Shown one piece after another: positions 12,551 to 24,570 of a stretch of DNA of 64,000 nucleotides (the stretch's first letter is position 1; each line of letters opens with the position of its first letter). The position numbers and the translations under genes were made by a program. Source of the stretch: Bolinopsis microptera (lineage: Eukaryota; Ctenophora; Tentaculata; Lobata; Bolinopsidae); contig NC_087072.1 in assembly GCF_026151205.1 (NCBI RefSeq), positions 23,889,603-23,953,602 on the forward strand. The letters run 5' to 3'. The notes beneath the pieces were generated by a model. It searched no databases, was not told where the DNA came from, and saw nothing but the letters and a program-made list of their open reading frames with translations.

Positions 12551-13350
12551 CCCAGGAGGGGGGTGATGCAACGTCAATTTATGTCAATTAATGTCAATTA
12601 ATGTCAATTAATGTCAATGTCAGTTTTGCAAAATTTTGGAATACTGACATTAATTGACACGATATTTTTCGACCAGAGATTATGTAGTTCTACCATATTT
12701 TTAGCACTTTAGAAAGTTTATATCATCAATTTATTCACTACTATCACATATGGAAATGTGAAATGTGAAAAAAATTAAGATCATTAAACAATAAAACTAA
12801 AATAATACGGTTTTCCGAAATTTAATTTTCTTAAATGGGCGCGGCCATCCAAGGGCGTGGTTCTCAACATCATCAGAACTTAAAACCCACATTAAACGAA
12901 ATGCCTTCATGACATTTATATTTGAATAACGAATCTTAAACAGCTAACATTACTCCTTCATACTAAAAAAGCCGATTCTAGATATTTTACCTGTATAAGA
13001 AGCCAATAAAATATGGGCGTGGCCGGTGGGGACCGAAGATGGAAGAGTTGGAAGCTGAAATTTTTTTTGGTGGTCTTTGAACCTAATATATATAAGGATC
13101 AACAGATAAGAACATACTCATAATTATTCAAGGACATTTTGTTTTTTTGAACCGGTCTAACTACTTACATAGACGTGAATATCTTGAATATTTATCGAAT
13201 AATGATAATCTCAAATTTCAAGACAAATTAATGTCAATTAATGTCAATTAATGTCAATTAATGTCAATTAATGTCAATTAATGTCAATGTCAGTTTGGGG
13301 TTTTTATGGAATACTGACATTAATTGACGTTGCATCACCCCCCCCCAGGA
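12551..13350. mobile_element. Foldback/MITE-like element inside the GGA-rich satellite
   Basis: Inverted termini read GGGGGGTGATGCAACGTCAAT at the left and its complement at the right (about 12558-13343). Both ends carry subterminal 10-base repeats of ATGTCAATTA (about four to six copies) and a shared internal motif (GGAATACTGACATTAATTGAC). It is flanked by CCCAGGA on both sides, a probable 7-9 base target duplication inside the satellite, although exact limits are blurred by the G/C runs. No transposase frame is present, so it is non-autonomous. A hAT-like origin would fit the target-duplication length but is inference. Confidence 0.7.
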
Positions 13351-16300
13351 GGAGGACTGAGGAGGATGACTGAGGAGGAGGAGGACTGAGGAGGAGGAGG
13401 AGGACTGAGGAGAACTGAGGAGGAGGAGGAGGAGTGAATAGGAGGAGGAGGGGGACTGGGGAGGACTGAGGAGGAGGAGGACTAAGGAGAATGATGAGGA
13501 GGAGGACTGGGGAGGAGGATGAGGACTGAGGAAGAGGACTGAGGAGTACTGAGGAGGATGGCTGACGAGGGTGGCTGAAGAGGATGGCTGAGGAGGATGA
13601 CTGGAGAGGATGACTGAGAGGGAGGAGGAGGAGGAGGACTGAGGAGGAGGAGGAGGAGGAGGACCCAGGAGGAGGACTGAGGAGAACTGACGAGGATGAC
13701 TGAGGAGGATGACTGAGAGGGAGGAGGAGGAGGAGAAGGACTGAGGAGAAGGAGAAGGAGGAGAACCTAGGAGGAGGAGGACCCAGGAGGAGGATTCAGG
13801 AGGAAGAGGAGGAGGAGGACTCAGGAGGAGGACTTAGGAGGACTGAAAAGGAAGAGGACTGAGGAGAACTGAGGAGGAGGACTGAATAGGAGGAGGAGGA
13901 GGGGGACTGGGGGAGGACTGAGGAGGAGGAGGGGGACTGGGGGAGGACTGAGGAGGAGGAAGACTGACGAGAAGGATGAGGAGGACTGAGGAGGAGGACT
14001 GAGGAGGAGGACTGAGGAGTGAGGAGGAAGAGAAGGAGGATGAGGAGGAGGAGGAGGACCCAGGTGGAGGAGGACTGAGGAGGAGGAGGAGGAAGACTAA
14101 GGAGGACTGAGGAGGACTGAGGAGGATGGCTGAGGAGGATGACTGAGAGGGAGGAGGAGGAGGAGGAGGAGGATGAGGACTCAGGAGGAGGACTCAGGAA
14201 GAGGACTGAGGAGGACTGAGAAGGAGGAGGACTGAGGAGTACTGAGGAGGATGGCTGAGGAGGATGGCTGAGGAGGATGGCTGAGGAGGATGACTGAGGA
14301 GGGTGACTGAGGAGGAGGAGGAGAAGGACTGAGGAGGAGAAGGAGGAGGACCTAGGAGGAGGACCCAGGAGGAGGAGGACCCAGGAGGAGGACTTGAGGA
14401 CTCAGGATGAGGAGGAGGAGGAGGAGGAGGAGGAGGACTCAGGAGGAGGACTTAGGAAGAGGACTGAGGAGGACTGAGAAGGAGGAGGACTGAGGAGTAC
14501 TGAGGAGGATGGCTGAGGAGGATGGCTGAGGAGGATGACTGAGGAGGATGACTGAGAGGGAGGAGGAGGAGAAGAAGGACTAAGGAGAAGGAGAAGGAGG
14601 AGAACCTAGGAGGAGGAGGACCAAGGAGGAGGACTCAGGAGGAAGAGGAGGAGAAGGATTCAGGAGGACTGAAAAAGAAGAGGACTGAGGAGAACTGAGG
14701 GGGAGGAGGACTGAATAGGAGGAGGAGGAGGGGGACTGGGGGAGGACTGAGGATGAGGACTGAGGAGGAAGAGGAGGAGGATGAAGAGGAGGAGGACCCA
14801 GGAGGAGGAGGACTGAGGAGGAGGATGAGGACTGAGGAGGACTGAGGAGGATGGCTGAGGAGGATGGCTGAGGAGGATGACTGAGAGGGAGGAGGAGGAT
14901 GGCTGAGGAGGATGGCTGAGAGGGAGGAGGAGGAGGAGGAGGAGGAGGAGGAGGAGGAGAAAGAGGACTGAGGAGGAGGAAAAGGAATGAGGAGGAGAAG
15001 GAGGAGGACCTAGGAGGAGGACTCAGGAGGATGACTGAGGAGGAGGACTGAGGAGGAGCAGGAGAAGGACTGAGGAGGAGAAGGAGGAGGACCTAGGAGG
15101 AGAAGGACCCAGGAGAAGGACTCAGGAGGAGGAGGACTCAGGAGAACTGAGGAGGAGGAGGAGGAGTGAATAGGAGGAGGAGGGGGACTGGGGAGGATTG
15201 AGGAGGAGGAGGACTAAGGAGAAGGATGAGGAGGAGGACTGAGGAGGAGGAGGAGAAGGACTGAGGAGGAGAAGGAGGAGGACCTAGGAGGAGGACCCAG
15301 GAGGAGGACCCAGGAGGAGGACTTGAGGACTCAGGATGAGGAGGAGGAGGAGGAGGAGGAGGAGGAGGACTCAGGAGGAGGACTTAGGAAGAGGACTGAG
15401 GAGGACTGAGAAGGAGGAGGACTGAGGAGTACTGAGGAGGATGGCTGAGGAGGATGGCTGAGGAGGATGACTGAGGAGGATGACTGAGAGGGAGGAGGAG
15501 GAGAAGAAGGACTAAGGAGAAGGAGAAGGAGGAGAACCTAGGAGGAGGAGGACCCAGGAGGAGGACTCAGGAGGAAGAGGAGGAGAAGGATTCAGGAGGA
15601 CTGAAAAAGAAGAGGACTGAGGAGAACTGAGGGGGAGGAGGACTGAATAGGAGGAGGAGGAGGGGGACTGGGGGAGGACTGAGGAGGAAGAGGAGGAGGA
15701 TGAAGAGGAGGAGGACCCAGGAGGAGGAGGACTGAGGAGGAGGATGAGGACTGAGGAGGACTGAGGAGGATGGCTGAGGAGGATGGCTGAGGAGGATGAC
15801 TGAGAGGGAGGAGGAGGAGGAGGATGGCTGAGGAGGATGGCTGAGAGGGAGGAGGAGGAGGAGGAGGAGGAGGAGGAGGAGGAGAAAGAGGACTGAGGAG
15901 GAGGAAAAGGAATGAGGAGGAGAAGGAGGAGGACCTAGGAGGAGGACTCAGGAGGATGACTGAGGAGGATGACTGAGGAGGAGGAGGAGAAGGACTGAGG
16001 AGGAGAAGGAGAAGGTGGAGGACCCAGGAGGAGGACTCAGGAGAAAGAGGAGGAGGACTTAGGAGGAATGAGAAGGAGGAGGACTGAGGAGAACTGAGGA
16101 GGAGGAGGAGGAGTGAATAGGATCAGGAGGAGGAGGAGAGGGACTGGGGGAGGACTGAGGAGGGGGAGGACTGACGAGAAGGATGAGGAAGAGGACCCAG
16201 GAGGAGGAGGACTGAAGAGGAGGATGAGGACTGAGGAGGAGGAGGACTGAGGAGGACTGAGCAGGATGGCTGAGGAGGATGGCTGAGGAGGATGACTGAG

Positions 16301-17607
16301 AGGGAGGAGGAGGAGGAGGAGGACTGAGGAGGAGCAGGAGAAGGACTGAGGAGGAGAAGGAGGAGGACCTAGGAGGAGAAGGACCCAGGAGGAGGACTCA
16401 GGAGGAGGAGGACTCAGGAGAACTGAGGAGGAGGAGGAGTGAATAGGAGGAGGAGGGGGACTGGGGAGGATTGAGGAGGACTAAGGAGAAGGATGAGGAG
16501 GAGGACTGAGGAGGAGGAGGAGAAGGACTGAGGAGGAGAAGGAGGAGGACCTAGGAGGAGGAGTACCCAGGAGGAGGACCCAGGAGGAGGAGGAGGAGGA
16601 GGAGGAGGACTGAGGAGAACTGAGGAGGAGGAGGAGTGAATAGGAGGAGGAGGGGGACTGGGGAGGACTGAGGAGGAGGAGGACTAAGGAGAAGGATGAT
16701 GAGGAGGACTCAGGAGGATGACTGAGGAGGATGACTGAGGAGGAGGAGAAGGACTGAGGAGGAGAAGGAGAAGGTGGAGGACCCAGGAGGAGGACTCAGG
16801 AGAAAGAGGAGGAGGACTTAGGAGGAATGAGAAGGAGGAGGACTGAGGAGAACTGAGGAGGAGGAGGAGGAGTAAATAGGATCAGGAGGAGGAGGAGAGG
16901 GACTGGGGGAGGACTGAGGAGGGGGAGGACTGACGAGAAGGATGAGGAAGAGGACCCAGGAGGAGGAGGACTGAAGAGGAGGATGAGGACTGAGGAGGAG
17001 GAGGACTGAGGAGGACTGAGCAGGATGGCTGAGGAGGATGGCTGAGGAGGATGACTGAGAGGGAGGAGGAGGAGGAGGAGGACTGAGGAGGAGCAGGAGA
17101 AGGACTGAGGAGGAGAAGGAGGAGGACCTAGGAGGAGAAGGACCCAGGAGGAGGACTCAGGAGGAGGAGGACTCAGGAGAACTGAGGAGGAGGAGGAGTG
17201 AATAGGAGGAGGAGGGGGACTGGGGAGGATTGAGGAGGACTAAGGAGAAGGATGAGGAGGAGGACTGAGGAGGAGGAGGAGAAGAACTGAGGAGGAGAAG
17301 GAGGAGGACCTAGGAGGAGGAGTACCCAGGAGGAGGACCCAGGAGGAGGAGGAGGAGGAGGAGGACTGAGGAGAACTGAGGAGGAGGAGGAGTGAATAGG
17401 AGGAGGAGGGGGACTGGGGAGGACTGAGGAGGAGGAGGACTAAGGAGAAGGATGATGAGGAGGACTGAGGAGGAGGATGAGGACTGAGGTGTACTGAGGA
17501 GGATGGCTGAGGAGGATGGCTTAGGAGGATGGCTTAGGAGGATGGCTGAGGAGGATGACTGAGGAGGATGACTGAGAAGGAGGAGCAGGAAGAGGAGGAG
17601 GAGGAAG
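13344..17607. repeat. 4.3-kb GGA-rich (polypurine-biased) satellite
   Basis: Irregular repeats of GGAGGA, GACTGAGGA, GACCCAGGA and GATGGCTGAGGA. Longer-range copies are visible: a block with GACTTGAGGACTCAGGATGAGG recurs about 929 bases apart (14391 and 15320), and a block with GAAGGTGGAGGACCCAGG recurs about 759 bases apart (16012 and 16771). The array begins at about 12523, before the inserted foldback, so the insertion split it. The minus-strand Ser/Leu/Pro reading frame near 17310-17627 is a repeat artefact. Confidence 0.9.
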
Positions 17608-17629
17608 CATCTAAATGTTATTTCCATTT

Positions 17630-17720
17630 TTGTTATTTTTTGTCTGTTTTTGTCCGTTTTTGTCCGCTCTATTTTTTGTCCGTTTTAAAATATAGGATAC
17701 CGAACGGACAAAAAACATGA
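17630..17720. repeat. TTTTTGTCCG repeats with an inverted copy
   Basis: Four to five copies of TTTTTGTC(C/T)G are followed by the inverted form CGGACAAAAAA after about 40 bases. Short and degenerate; possibly an element edge next to the satellite. Confidence 0.5.
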
Positions 17721-17825
17721 TCCCCTCCTTGCAATTTGCCGAATAAGAATATTAAGAAAATGCACACTGTATAATATAGTATCAAATATGAGTGTAGAGT
17801 GTGTACTTATGTAATTATGTTCTCA

Positions 17826-18010
17826 AAAAGCGTCAAAAAGTGTCAAAAAGTGTCAAAAAGTGCCCAAAAAGCGTCCAAAAATGTCCAAAAAAGCGCAAAA
17901 AAGCGCAAAAAAGTGCCGAAAAAGCGTCCACAAAGCGCGCCAAAAAAGCGTCAAAAAATGTCCAAAAAAGCGCCAAAAAGTGCCAGAAAAGTGCCAAAAA
18001 GGGCCAAAAA
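17826..18010. repeat. Second GCGTCAAAAA-type tandem array
   Basis: Units such as AAGCGTCAAAAAGTGTC and AAGTGCCAAAAA repeat for about 185 bases and run straight into LINE coding sequence at about 18030. The three lysine/serine-rich reading frames across it are artefacts. The array at 11069-11210 uses the same core. Confidence 0.85.
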
Positions 18011-18034
18011 TGTCTATGATTTGTCTAAAACAAC

Positions 18035-18740
18035 ATGAAGCTCCACGAACAGAAGTTTGAGCTCCTGAATCATCTCCACAATAGAAAAAGTACCTTTTCT
18101 GAACTTCCTTTTTACGTGGAAACTCTACTTTACAAGGTCTCCAGCGAGGAAATACTACATCCCGTTGAGAACGTTAGAGACCTCGGAGTTATGGTATCAA
18201 GCGATCTGAACTGGTCCAAACAGATCGGTAATATGGTCAAGAAAGCTAGAAGCACACTGTCATGGGTGTTTAGTGTCTTCAAAACTCGTGATAGGACCGT
18301 AATGACTACCCTATATAATAAGTCTTTGGTCAGAAGCCTACTAGAGTACTGTTGTCCGCTGTGGGACCCTGTTAAGGTGACTGAGATCCAGCTTTTGGAG
18401 GGGGTCCAGCGAACATTCACCGATCGTATATGCGGTCTGGAAAATATGAACTACTGGGAGAGGCTTTCACATCTAAAGCTAATGTCACTGCAGCGCAGAA
18501 GGGAACGGTACACTATTCTGATGATGTGGAAGATCCTTCACAATGTTGTCCCCAATCTACACAAGTTAGATAAAACAGTAGTACCATTCTGCAGACACTG
18601 TCCCACAGAACTAGAAACCACCTGACCTCCAAAATTTCATGACCAAATCGACATACTCTGCCAGCGTATTCCTCTGTCAAGTTAAATGTGATGTGTGAGT
18701 GAGTAAGTGTAGTGTAAAGAGATCCTATTTTTATATCCAA
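18035..18740 (+). mobile_element. LINE remnant: reverse-transcriptase C-terminal region
   Basis: A 196-codon open frame at 18035-18625 matches the region after the RT catalytic core in CR1/L2/Jockey-like elements: ENVRDLGVMVSSDLNWSKQI, then KKARSTLSWVFSVFKTRD, SLVRSLLEYCCPLWDP, IQLLEGVQRTFTDRI and LKLMSLQRRRERYTIL. After its stop, a neighbouring frame continues with PNRHTLPAYSSVK, so there is a frame break. The YXDD core is absent, so the copy is 5'-truncated and dead. Confidence 0.85.
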
Positions 18741-19230
18741 TTTGAATTCTAATAAAGACCCTAAGCATTATGATCAAATTTTTAGTACAATAGTTATATC
18801 AGGGTTGACATCTATGATTAATATTATAACCCAATATTCATTTCTTTTTCTCCCTTAAATTGAAACCCCCGGCCCCCATTGAACACCCAAAATACCTACC
18901 GTCCTTAATAATCGTAAAGACCATTTGTTACAAAATAGCTGCTAGAATAATGCATGCCAAATATTCCCTCTTACGCCCACAAATTATAATGCCTTCCTAT
19001 CAACGCCTCTAATTTGGTCATTAATCAACCAGACTAGCGTTTTGGTGTGTACAAAAGCTACCAGCCAGTACATTCCTTGCCCCGCTAGTTGATTGTCAAA
19101 AAATCATACAGCTCAGAACAAACGGCCATTTACCACTAAGAGCATTATATGTTTTCATTTGTTTAAATTTTATGCTGTAAAATGTGCTAAAACTTTGATT
19201 ATTTGTTTAATTGATTATTTGTTTAATTGA

Positions 19231-19416
19231 GAAACAACGGAACATTATTTGGCGAAGTGCCCGGCATACTCAGAGGCAAGACAACAAACTTTACAAATTA
19301 CGCATACCAACATCAAAACTATCATAGAAAAAGCCAAAGCTTCAGAAATAATAAATTACATAAGAAAAACAGGAAGGATGGAAGATGAATATGTTAGTTA
19401 TTATGTAGAAGATTAA
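19231..19416 (+). mobile_element. C-terminal end of a second LINE-type ORF
   Basis: A 61-residue frame reads ETTEHYLAKCPAYSEAR, followed by a helical lysine-rich tail and a stop at 19414-19416. The ExxEHxLxxCPxY pattern is typical of the zinc-binding C-terminus of LINE ORF2 proteins. The rest of the ORF is missing. Confidence 0.65.
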
Positions 19417-19556
19417 GAAAAACATGTCTATGCAAATGTTGGACAACTGAGAATAGCGCCATAACTAGCAAAAAAGACATAGCGCAATATAAAGCAAAAA
19501 TTGTTACAAACAAGCAAATAAAGAAATCATAGAGTTGGGCAAGAGATACTAGATGC

Positions 19557-19866
19557 TCAGGTATGCCCGGTAGGTTCCTGTCGGCTCACTAGAAAAGACA
19601 GGGGGCAGCCTGTTCTAAAAGAGCGCCCGGGAGATCACCTAGGCATGGGTGGTGATCTCCCGAGAACGAGCATTATGACAGTTTTCCTTCGGGAAAACGT
19701 CGCTCACCAGGCTTTATCCTCGGGGGGGTAAGGAGCACTAGCCCATGCCAAGTGCCCGTACCCTGTGACACTTACAACTGGAGGGACCCCAATAGACGTT
19801 AATCACCAGACGGACGTAGCCTTCCGAGAGGAAGGTAAAGTGGGTGCCCCAACCCAAAAAAAAAAA
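19557..19866 (+). mobile_element. Structured segment ending in an A-rich tract, probable retroelement 3' region
   Basis: Contains two strong hairpins: one with stem GGGAGATCACC / GGTGATCTCCC at about 19629-19664, and one at about 19680-19697 with stem GTTTTC / GAAAAC closed by a C(TTCG)G tetraloop. It ends in an A11 run at about 19856-19866. The position after the frame ending at 19416 suggests the 3' untranslated region of that LINE, but it could be a separate short element. Confidence 0.4.
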
Positions 19867-20215
19867 TGTTGTCCCCAATTGCAGCAATATAAGGTTCACA
19901 AAAACATCCAGACATGGTACCCGAGCAATCATCCCTTCCCTGTCTAGGTTGAGTTCCTCGAGCAACCAGACACTCTAGGACCAAAACTGTGGAACAAAGT
20001 GCCTGATAATATTAAAGCTGAAGCTACATTTGAGTCGTTTAAAGTTAGTTTGTCCAAGTTTATTGCTTTGATACCGGACAACCCTCCGACTTCCGGTTAT
20101 AGCTGCAGCTGGTCTAATTCCCTGGTAGACTACTCGCCATCGAGGTGGTCAGAAATCTGATGACCCTTCCTGCTACGAGGATAAACACAACCAAAGTAAC
20201 CAAAGTAAGTAAAAG
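19861..20215 (+). mobile_element. CR1-like LINE remnant, extreme C-terminus and 3' tail
   Basis: A frame beginning NVVPN runs to NQTL, then, after a one-base frame change near 19974, continues as LGPKLWNKVPDNIKAEATFESF and ends SPSRWSEI-stop at about 20158-20160. The GPKLWN motif is characteristic of CR1/L2-type ORF2 ends. The tail has short repeats (ACCAAAGTA twice), as is usual for CR1 3' ends. Confidence 0.75.
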
Positions 20216-21540
20216 CGCTGAAAAAATGTCAAAACTAAAATGTCACCAGCCCCATAGAAATAGTGCTTAAAATAAGCGTCTAAAACAAAATTGCCTAGTA
20301 TCAGAGTTAACTTTTCAAAGTTAATTTGAATCTAAATTAAACAAAAGTTCTAACTTCTGAACGAATAACAACAACATATTGATTGAAATAATTTTCGTGC
20401 ACATACAGAATGAATGGTTAATAATTTAATATATATGTAGACCAAGCTCTGTGCACGGGATGCTTCCTGGAAGAATCCAGTTCTTTTAGCGGGGCACCCT
20501 ACCTAAAGCCAAATTGAGATATAATAATCATATTCCTAGGGAAATAATCAGAAATCGAATACCAATCAAATAATATGATATATAGGAGTAGTAACCATAT
20601 TTACTATGCAAAATGCCCCAACCACATAGTGTGAATTTATATAAAAATTTTCAAATTCCATATCATCATTAAACCTCAATAGTCAATATAATAGCCCAAG
20701 CAAAATTAAATAACTTCTTATATACCTTACTGTCATACTACAAATTAATTAAACATTTGAAATCTGTTAACCAGAGAATAAATTTCTAAACCTAATGCAA
20801 GTGAAATAATTTAGATGCAATAATGAATGCCTAATGTGAGTATCATCTGTCAATGTCCTTGTAAAACAGTCTGTACAAGAGAGTAACTAATATAGAAGAA
20901 AAAAACAGGAAGTTGTCGTCTGTTGGAAAATAAATAAAATATCTAGTATATAAATTAGAATATAAAATAACATTCAGTCAATGTGTCGTCAATAAACTGT
21001 ACAATTATCAAATGTTAAAACTGGGTGATACAGTCACCAAAAATAAATACTAAGTATAATAAGTTAATAAATTAAATGTGGTCTGTAAAACTACCACTAG
21101 GTATAATAGGTCAATAAATTAAAAGTGGTTTATAAAACTACCACTGTGCGAACCCCTTCTCCAGTTAAAACATGTCAGTCATGTGCAAAATCAATCAGAA
21201 TGGCAAATTAAAAAGGTACAACAACACTGAGTGACAACCAAGCTCCTCTAGTTTTTCACAGGGAGTACATAGCAAGCTGGAAAATACAACACGTAATGGA
21301 TTATAATTCAGCTATAATAATTATGCAACTAGTATTATATAAAATTATAAATACACAACTTATACACAGCTTGACAAAAAAGTTGAAGTACTGAGGTAAA
21401 GAGGAAGTAGGAACTACAAATACAAAGTGAATCATACCACGTGAATCATGTCACACTCATGCGTAGTTAAAGTTACAACATAGTTAAATTATCAAAAATT
21501 AATCTAAGTTAAGCAAACATACTTCTAATGAGATGACTTG
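20216..21540. other. AT-rich intergenic DNA with a small tandem duplication
   Basis: No gene seen. At about 21055-21145 a segment of the form AATA-GT-CAATAAATTAAA-GTGGT-TATAAAACTACCACT is present twice in tandem with a few differences. Nothing else stands out. Confidence 0.45.
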
Positions 21541-22857
21541 AATTGTGGTCATGCTATTATTGTCACAGAGTCACAAAGAACCCAGAAAAACTCGTTTAAA
21601 GAATAATCATTCAGGTTTCATTTTCATTCCTTTAGTAAACAAGCATTTCAAACATTTGCAAATACAGAGTGCCAACATCAGAACAACAGTGAAAGTAACC
21701 AAATGCAGTAGTGCAGCTAAATCCAGGTTCAGAATCTTATAATACCATTGAACTTTGTTATAATTTTGTTACTGAGAAAGTCAGCAGATCCATGTTTAAT
21801 TAGCAAATCGGAGTAAAACTTAAGCACTTTTTTACCAGCTCCTGGGTCATTTCGAGCAATTTCCATGGCTTCCTTAAGATTGTGTTTGAATCTTGCTTCA
21901 TTAGCTATCATGACATTCGTGCAGCTTTTACGAATGTAGCTCTGTTGAGATCTTCTCTGGTTATGAATAAATTACAAAAGTCATTGATGAATGCCCAAAA
22001 CAGGTATGGTGCTGAATGGAATGATAAAAATTTCACTGAATTCTAAGTTAAACACAATATAATCCAGGTATCGGCAGGCGCTGCCGCCAAACGTCATTAT
22101 CATGGATATACTTCTTTATTTTCAGCAGCTAGTATGTTAGCGCGCATAACAAGGCGCATTTTACCGCCATTCTAGGTTTCACTGATTTCTGGGCCACAAT
22201 ACACAATATGTCCAATTTGATTCTAATTGTTGCTCCTAATCTGATAATTCTAATGACAGTGACTGCTCCTTATTAACCAACCGACCAACATTTTCGGTCA
22301 AACCCTAAAATTACTAATACCAAATTTAAACCCCACATATGCGTGTATAGTCTCCAAATCTTCTCTTATCTCTGCTCTCGGACTTTGTTCTTTTGAATAG
22401 AACTGTTTGTATACTTTAACAAATAGTGATTTTAACTTTGAGATAAACTGCTATATTATTATATTTTTGTACCAATGTTCACCTAACTTAACGTCTCTCA
22501 CTGACACCATCACCCGGCAACCAATTTTAAAGTAAAATTTATTAACGATCTGACTACAGACTGGCGGTCAACGTTCCCCGTATAGTAGCTCAACGGAGGG
22601 GGTAATCAGGGCACGTGTTAATGAAAAATGTACGTGTCCTTCCACAATCCCTTCTGTTGGGTCACACGTTATTGGGAGCTGAGATCGCTATCGTGTAACT
22701 AGAAGCAGTATATGCAAAGTAACTTTGGTGATAGGTGATAGGCATTATAAAATGAAACATCTTACTTTAACTTTATCCCGTCACCCATGGACTTATTAAT
22801 TAACGGCTGGTGGTGGTGTCATCGTTCGTCGTACTCAAAACGTTTCGCGGTTGCGAA

Positions 22858-23008
22858 TGCCGGCCCATCGAGGAAATCTTTTTACTTTGTATTTTAACCA
22901 TTATAAAGTATGATTAGTCGGATATAGTACTGAGTTCAAACAGTCCCCGAAACGAAAAAGCAAACATTTGATTTTTGTTTCGGCGACTGAATCGTTGATG
23001 GGCCGGCA
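22858..23008. mobile_element. Small MITE-like element in a UGT intron
   Basis: Terminal inverted repeats TGCCGGCCCATC and GATGGGCCGGCA bound about 150 bases. The target duplication is not clear. Found in the intron between UGT exons 2 and 3. Confidence 0.5.
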
Positions 23009-23843
23009 AATATTTGTTGTCGAGTAGTGTTGAATACTCATATTAACATGATTATTGATTTAATTTAGGAATTGTATATAACTATCTTTGACCAAGTTTA
23101 ATTGTTAATGAGAATGCACACCAGCACTGGGCGCGCGCGGCGGCTTTGATGTTAGCGGCTACAAGCTTGAAGCTAGGCAGCTGCAGAAAAAACGCTGCGC
23201 GCGTTCACAGTTCAGCGTACGGCTTTTCGTTTTTGATTTTACAAATGACAAAGCAACTTTTAATGATTATTAATGGAATTATCGGATATTTATAATTCAA
23301 TATGTATTGATTCTTCTGTGGAAAATAAAAATTGTATTTTACTTACTTATGTATAATCCAAAATTATTTCGAGCAACAAGCCTTGCATTGTGATACTGGT
23401 CACCGAATAAGGGTATATACAAAGTAGGGGTACATTGTAATATAGACTTTTTAGTCTACCATTGTTTTCACAGTGAGAAATGAAGAAATTCACCTTGCCA
23501 CTGCCGAGCAGGTTCTTCTGGGGTAACCAAGTTTCCCGAAGCAATTGATTTGACTGAAGACCAAATTGGCCCCCAATGTCTTCACCATTTTTTAGAATAA
23601 TGCACATCTTCATGTCCTTGAAAGAATTCATAATTTCTTTTGTTTTAGGGAATTTCGTGATGTCTTCTAGGTATGTACCAAATGACATGAAGACAACATG
23701 TTCATAATATGGGCAATTGGTAATAAACTTCTGGTAAATATCTGGGAGAGGGTTTACAGGGTAGTCCTCGAGAAGAGATGCTCCAAGGTAAAAAGTATTC
23801 GGAGGAGTCAAATATGGAAATGAAAATGCTGGATGATCTTTAA

Positions 23844-24570
23844 GGGGGCAGGGGGGGGTCTTCATGAAAATTTTCTCAAAATCGACTTTTTAGTTGTTTC
23901 TGATAGAGGGGAGTAATATCTATCAGATGCTTTTGATCCCGTGGAAAAATATCGTTCCTAGCCGAAATAATTGCCGGTCATAGGTCAGCGCGTGTGTGTA
24001 ATTGTATTGCGCGAGCGATTTTTGATCGCGTGCCCTGAAAATCGAGTCTAAAAATCTATCTTCTCCTACATTTTTTGAGCAATCACCCTGAAACTTTCAG
24101 GATATGTTCTAGTGATTATTTAGAAGAGATGAGCCGGGCAGAATTTTGAGATAGGCCTTTAAAAAATTTTTATTCCATTTTGAAAATCTTGGACCTCATT
24201 TTTTGATGATTTTTCGAGGTCTAAGATTTTCAAAATCGAATAAAAATTTTTTAAAGGCCTATCTCAAAATTCTGCCCGGCTCATCTCTTCTAAATAATCA
24301 CTAGAACATATCCTGAAAGTTTCAGGGTGATTGCTCAAAAAATGTAAGAGAAGATAGATTTTTAGACTCGATTTTCAGGGCAAGCGATCAAAAATCGCTC
24401 GCGCAATACAACAACACACACGCGCTGACCTATGACCGGCAATAATTTCGGCTAGGAACGATATTTTTCCACGGGATCAAAAGCATCTGATAGATGTAAC
24501 TCCCCTCTATCAGAAACAACTTAAAAGTCGATTTTGAGAAAATTTCCATGAAGACCCCCCCCCTGCCCCC
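23844..24570. mobile_element. TTAA-flanked 727-base foldback element inside a UGT exon
   Basis: The whole element is one long inverted repeat centred near 24207, with arms of about 360 bases, termini GGGGGCAGGGGGGGG and CCCCCCCCCTGCCCCC, and TTAA on both sides (23840-23843 and 24571-24574). Removing the element plus one TTAA joins ...DIILV to KDHPAFSF in frame, which confirms both the target duplication and the insertion into an exon. TTAA duplication is the hallmark of piggyBac-type transposition; no transposase is encoded. Confidence 0.85.

Noticed and set aside
17310-17627. 105-codon leucine/serine/proline-rich minus-strand frame
   Set aside because: It lies almost wholly in the GGA satellite; the repeat unit lacks stops in this frame.
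17799-18060. Three overlapping lysine/serine-rich plus-strand frames
   Set aside because: All arise from the GCGTCAAAAA tandem array read in three frames.
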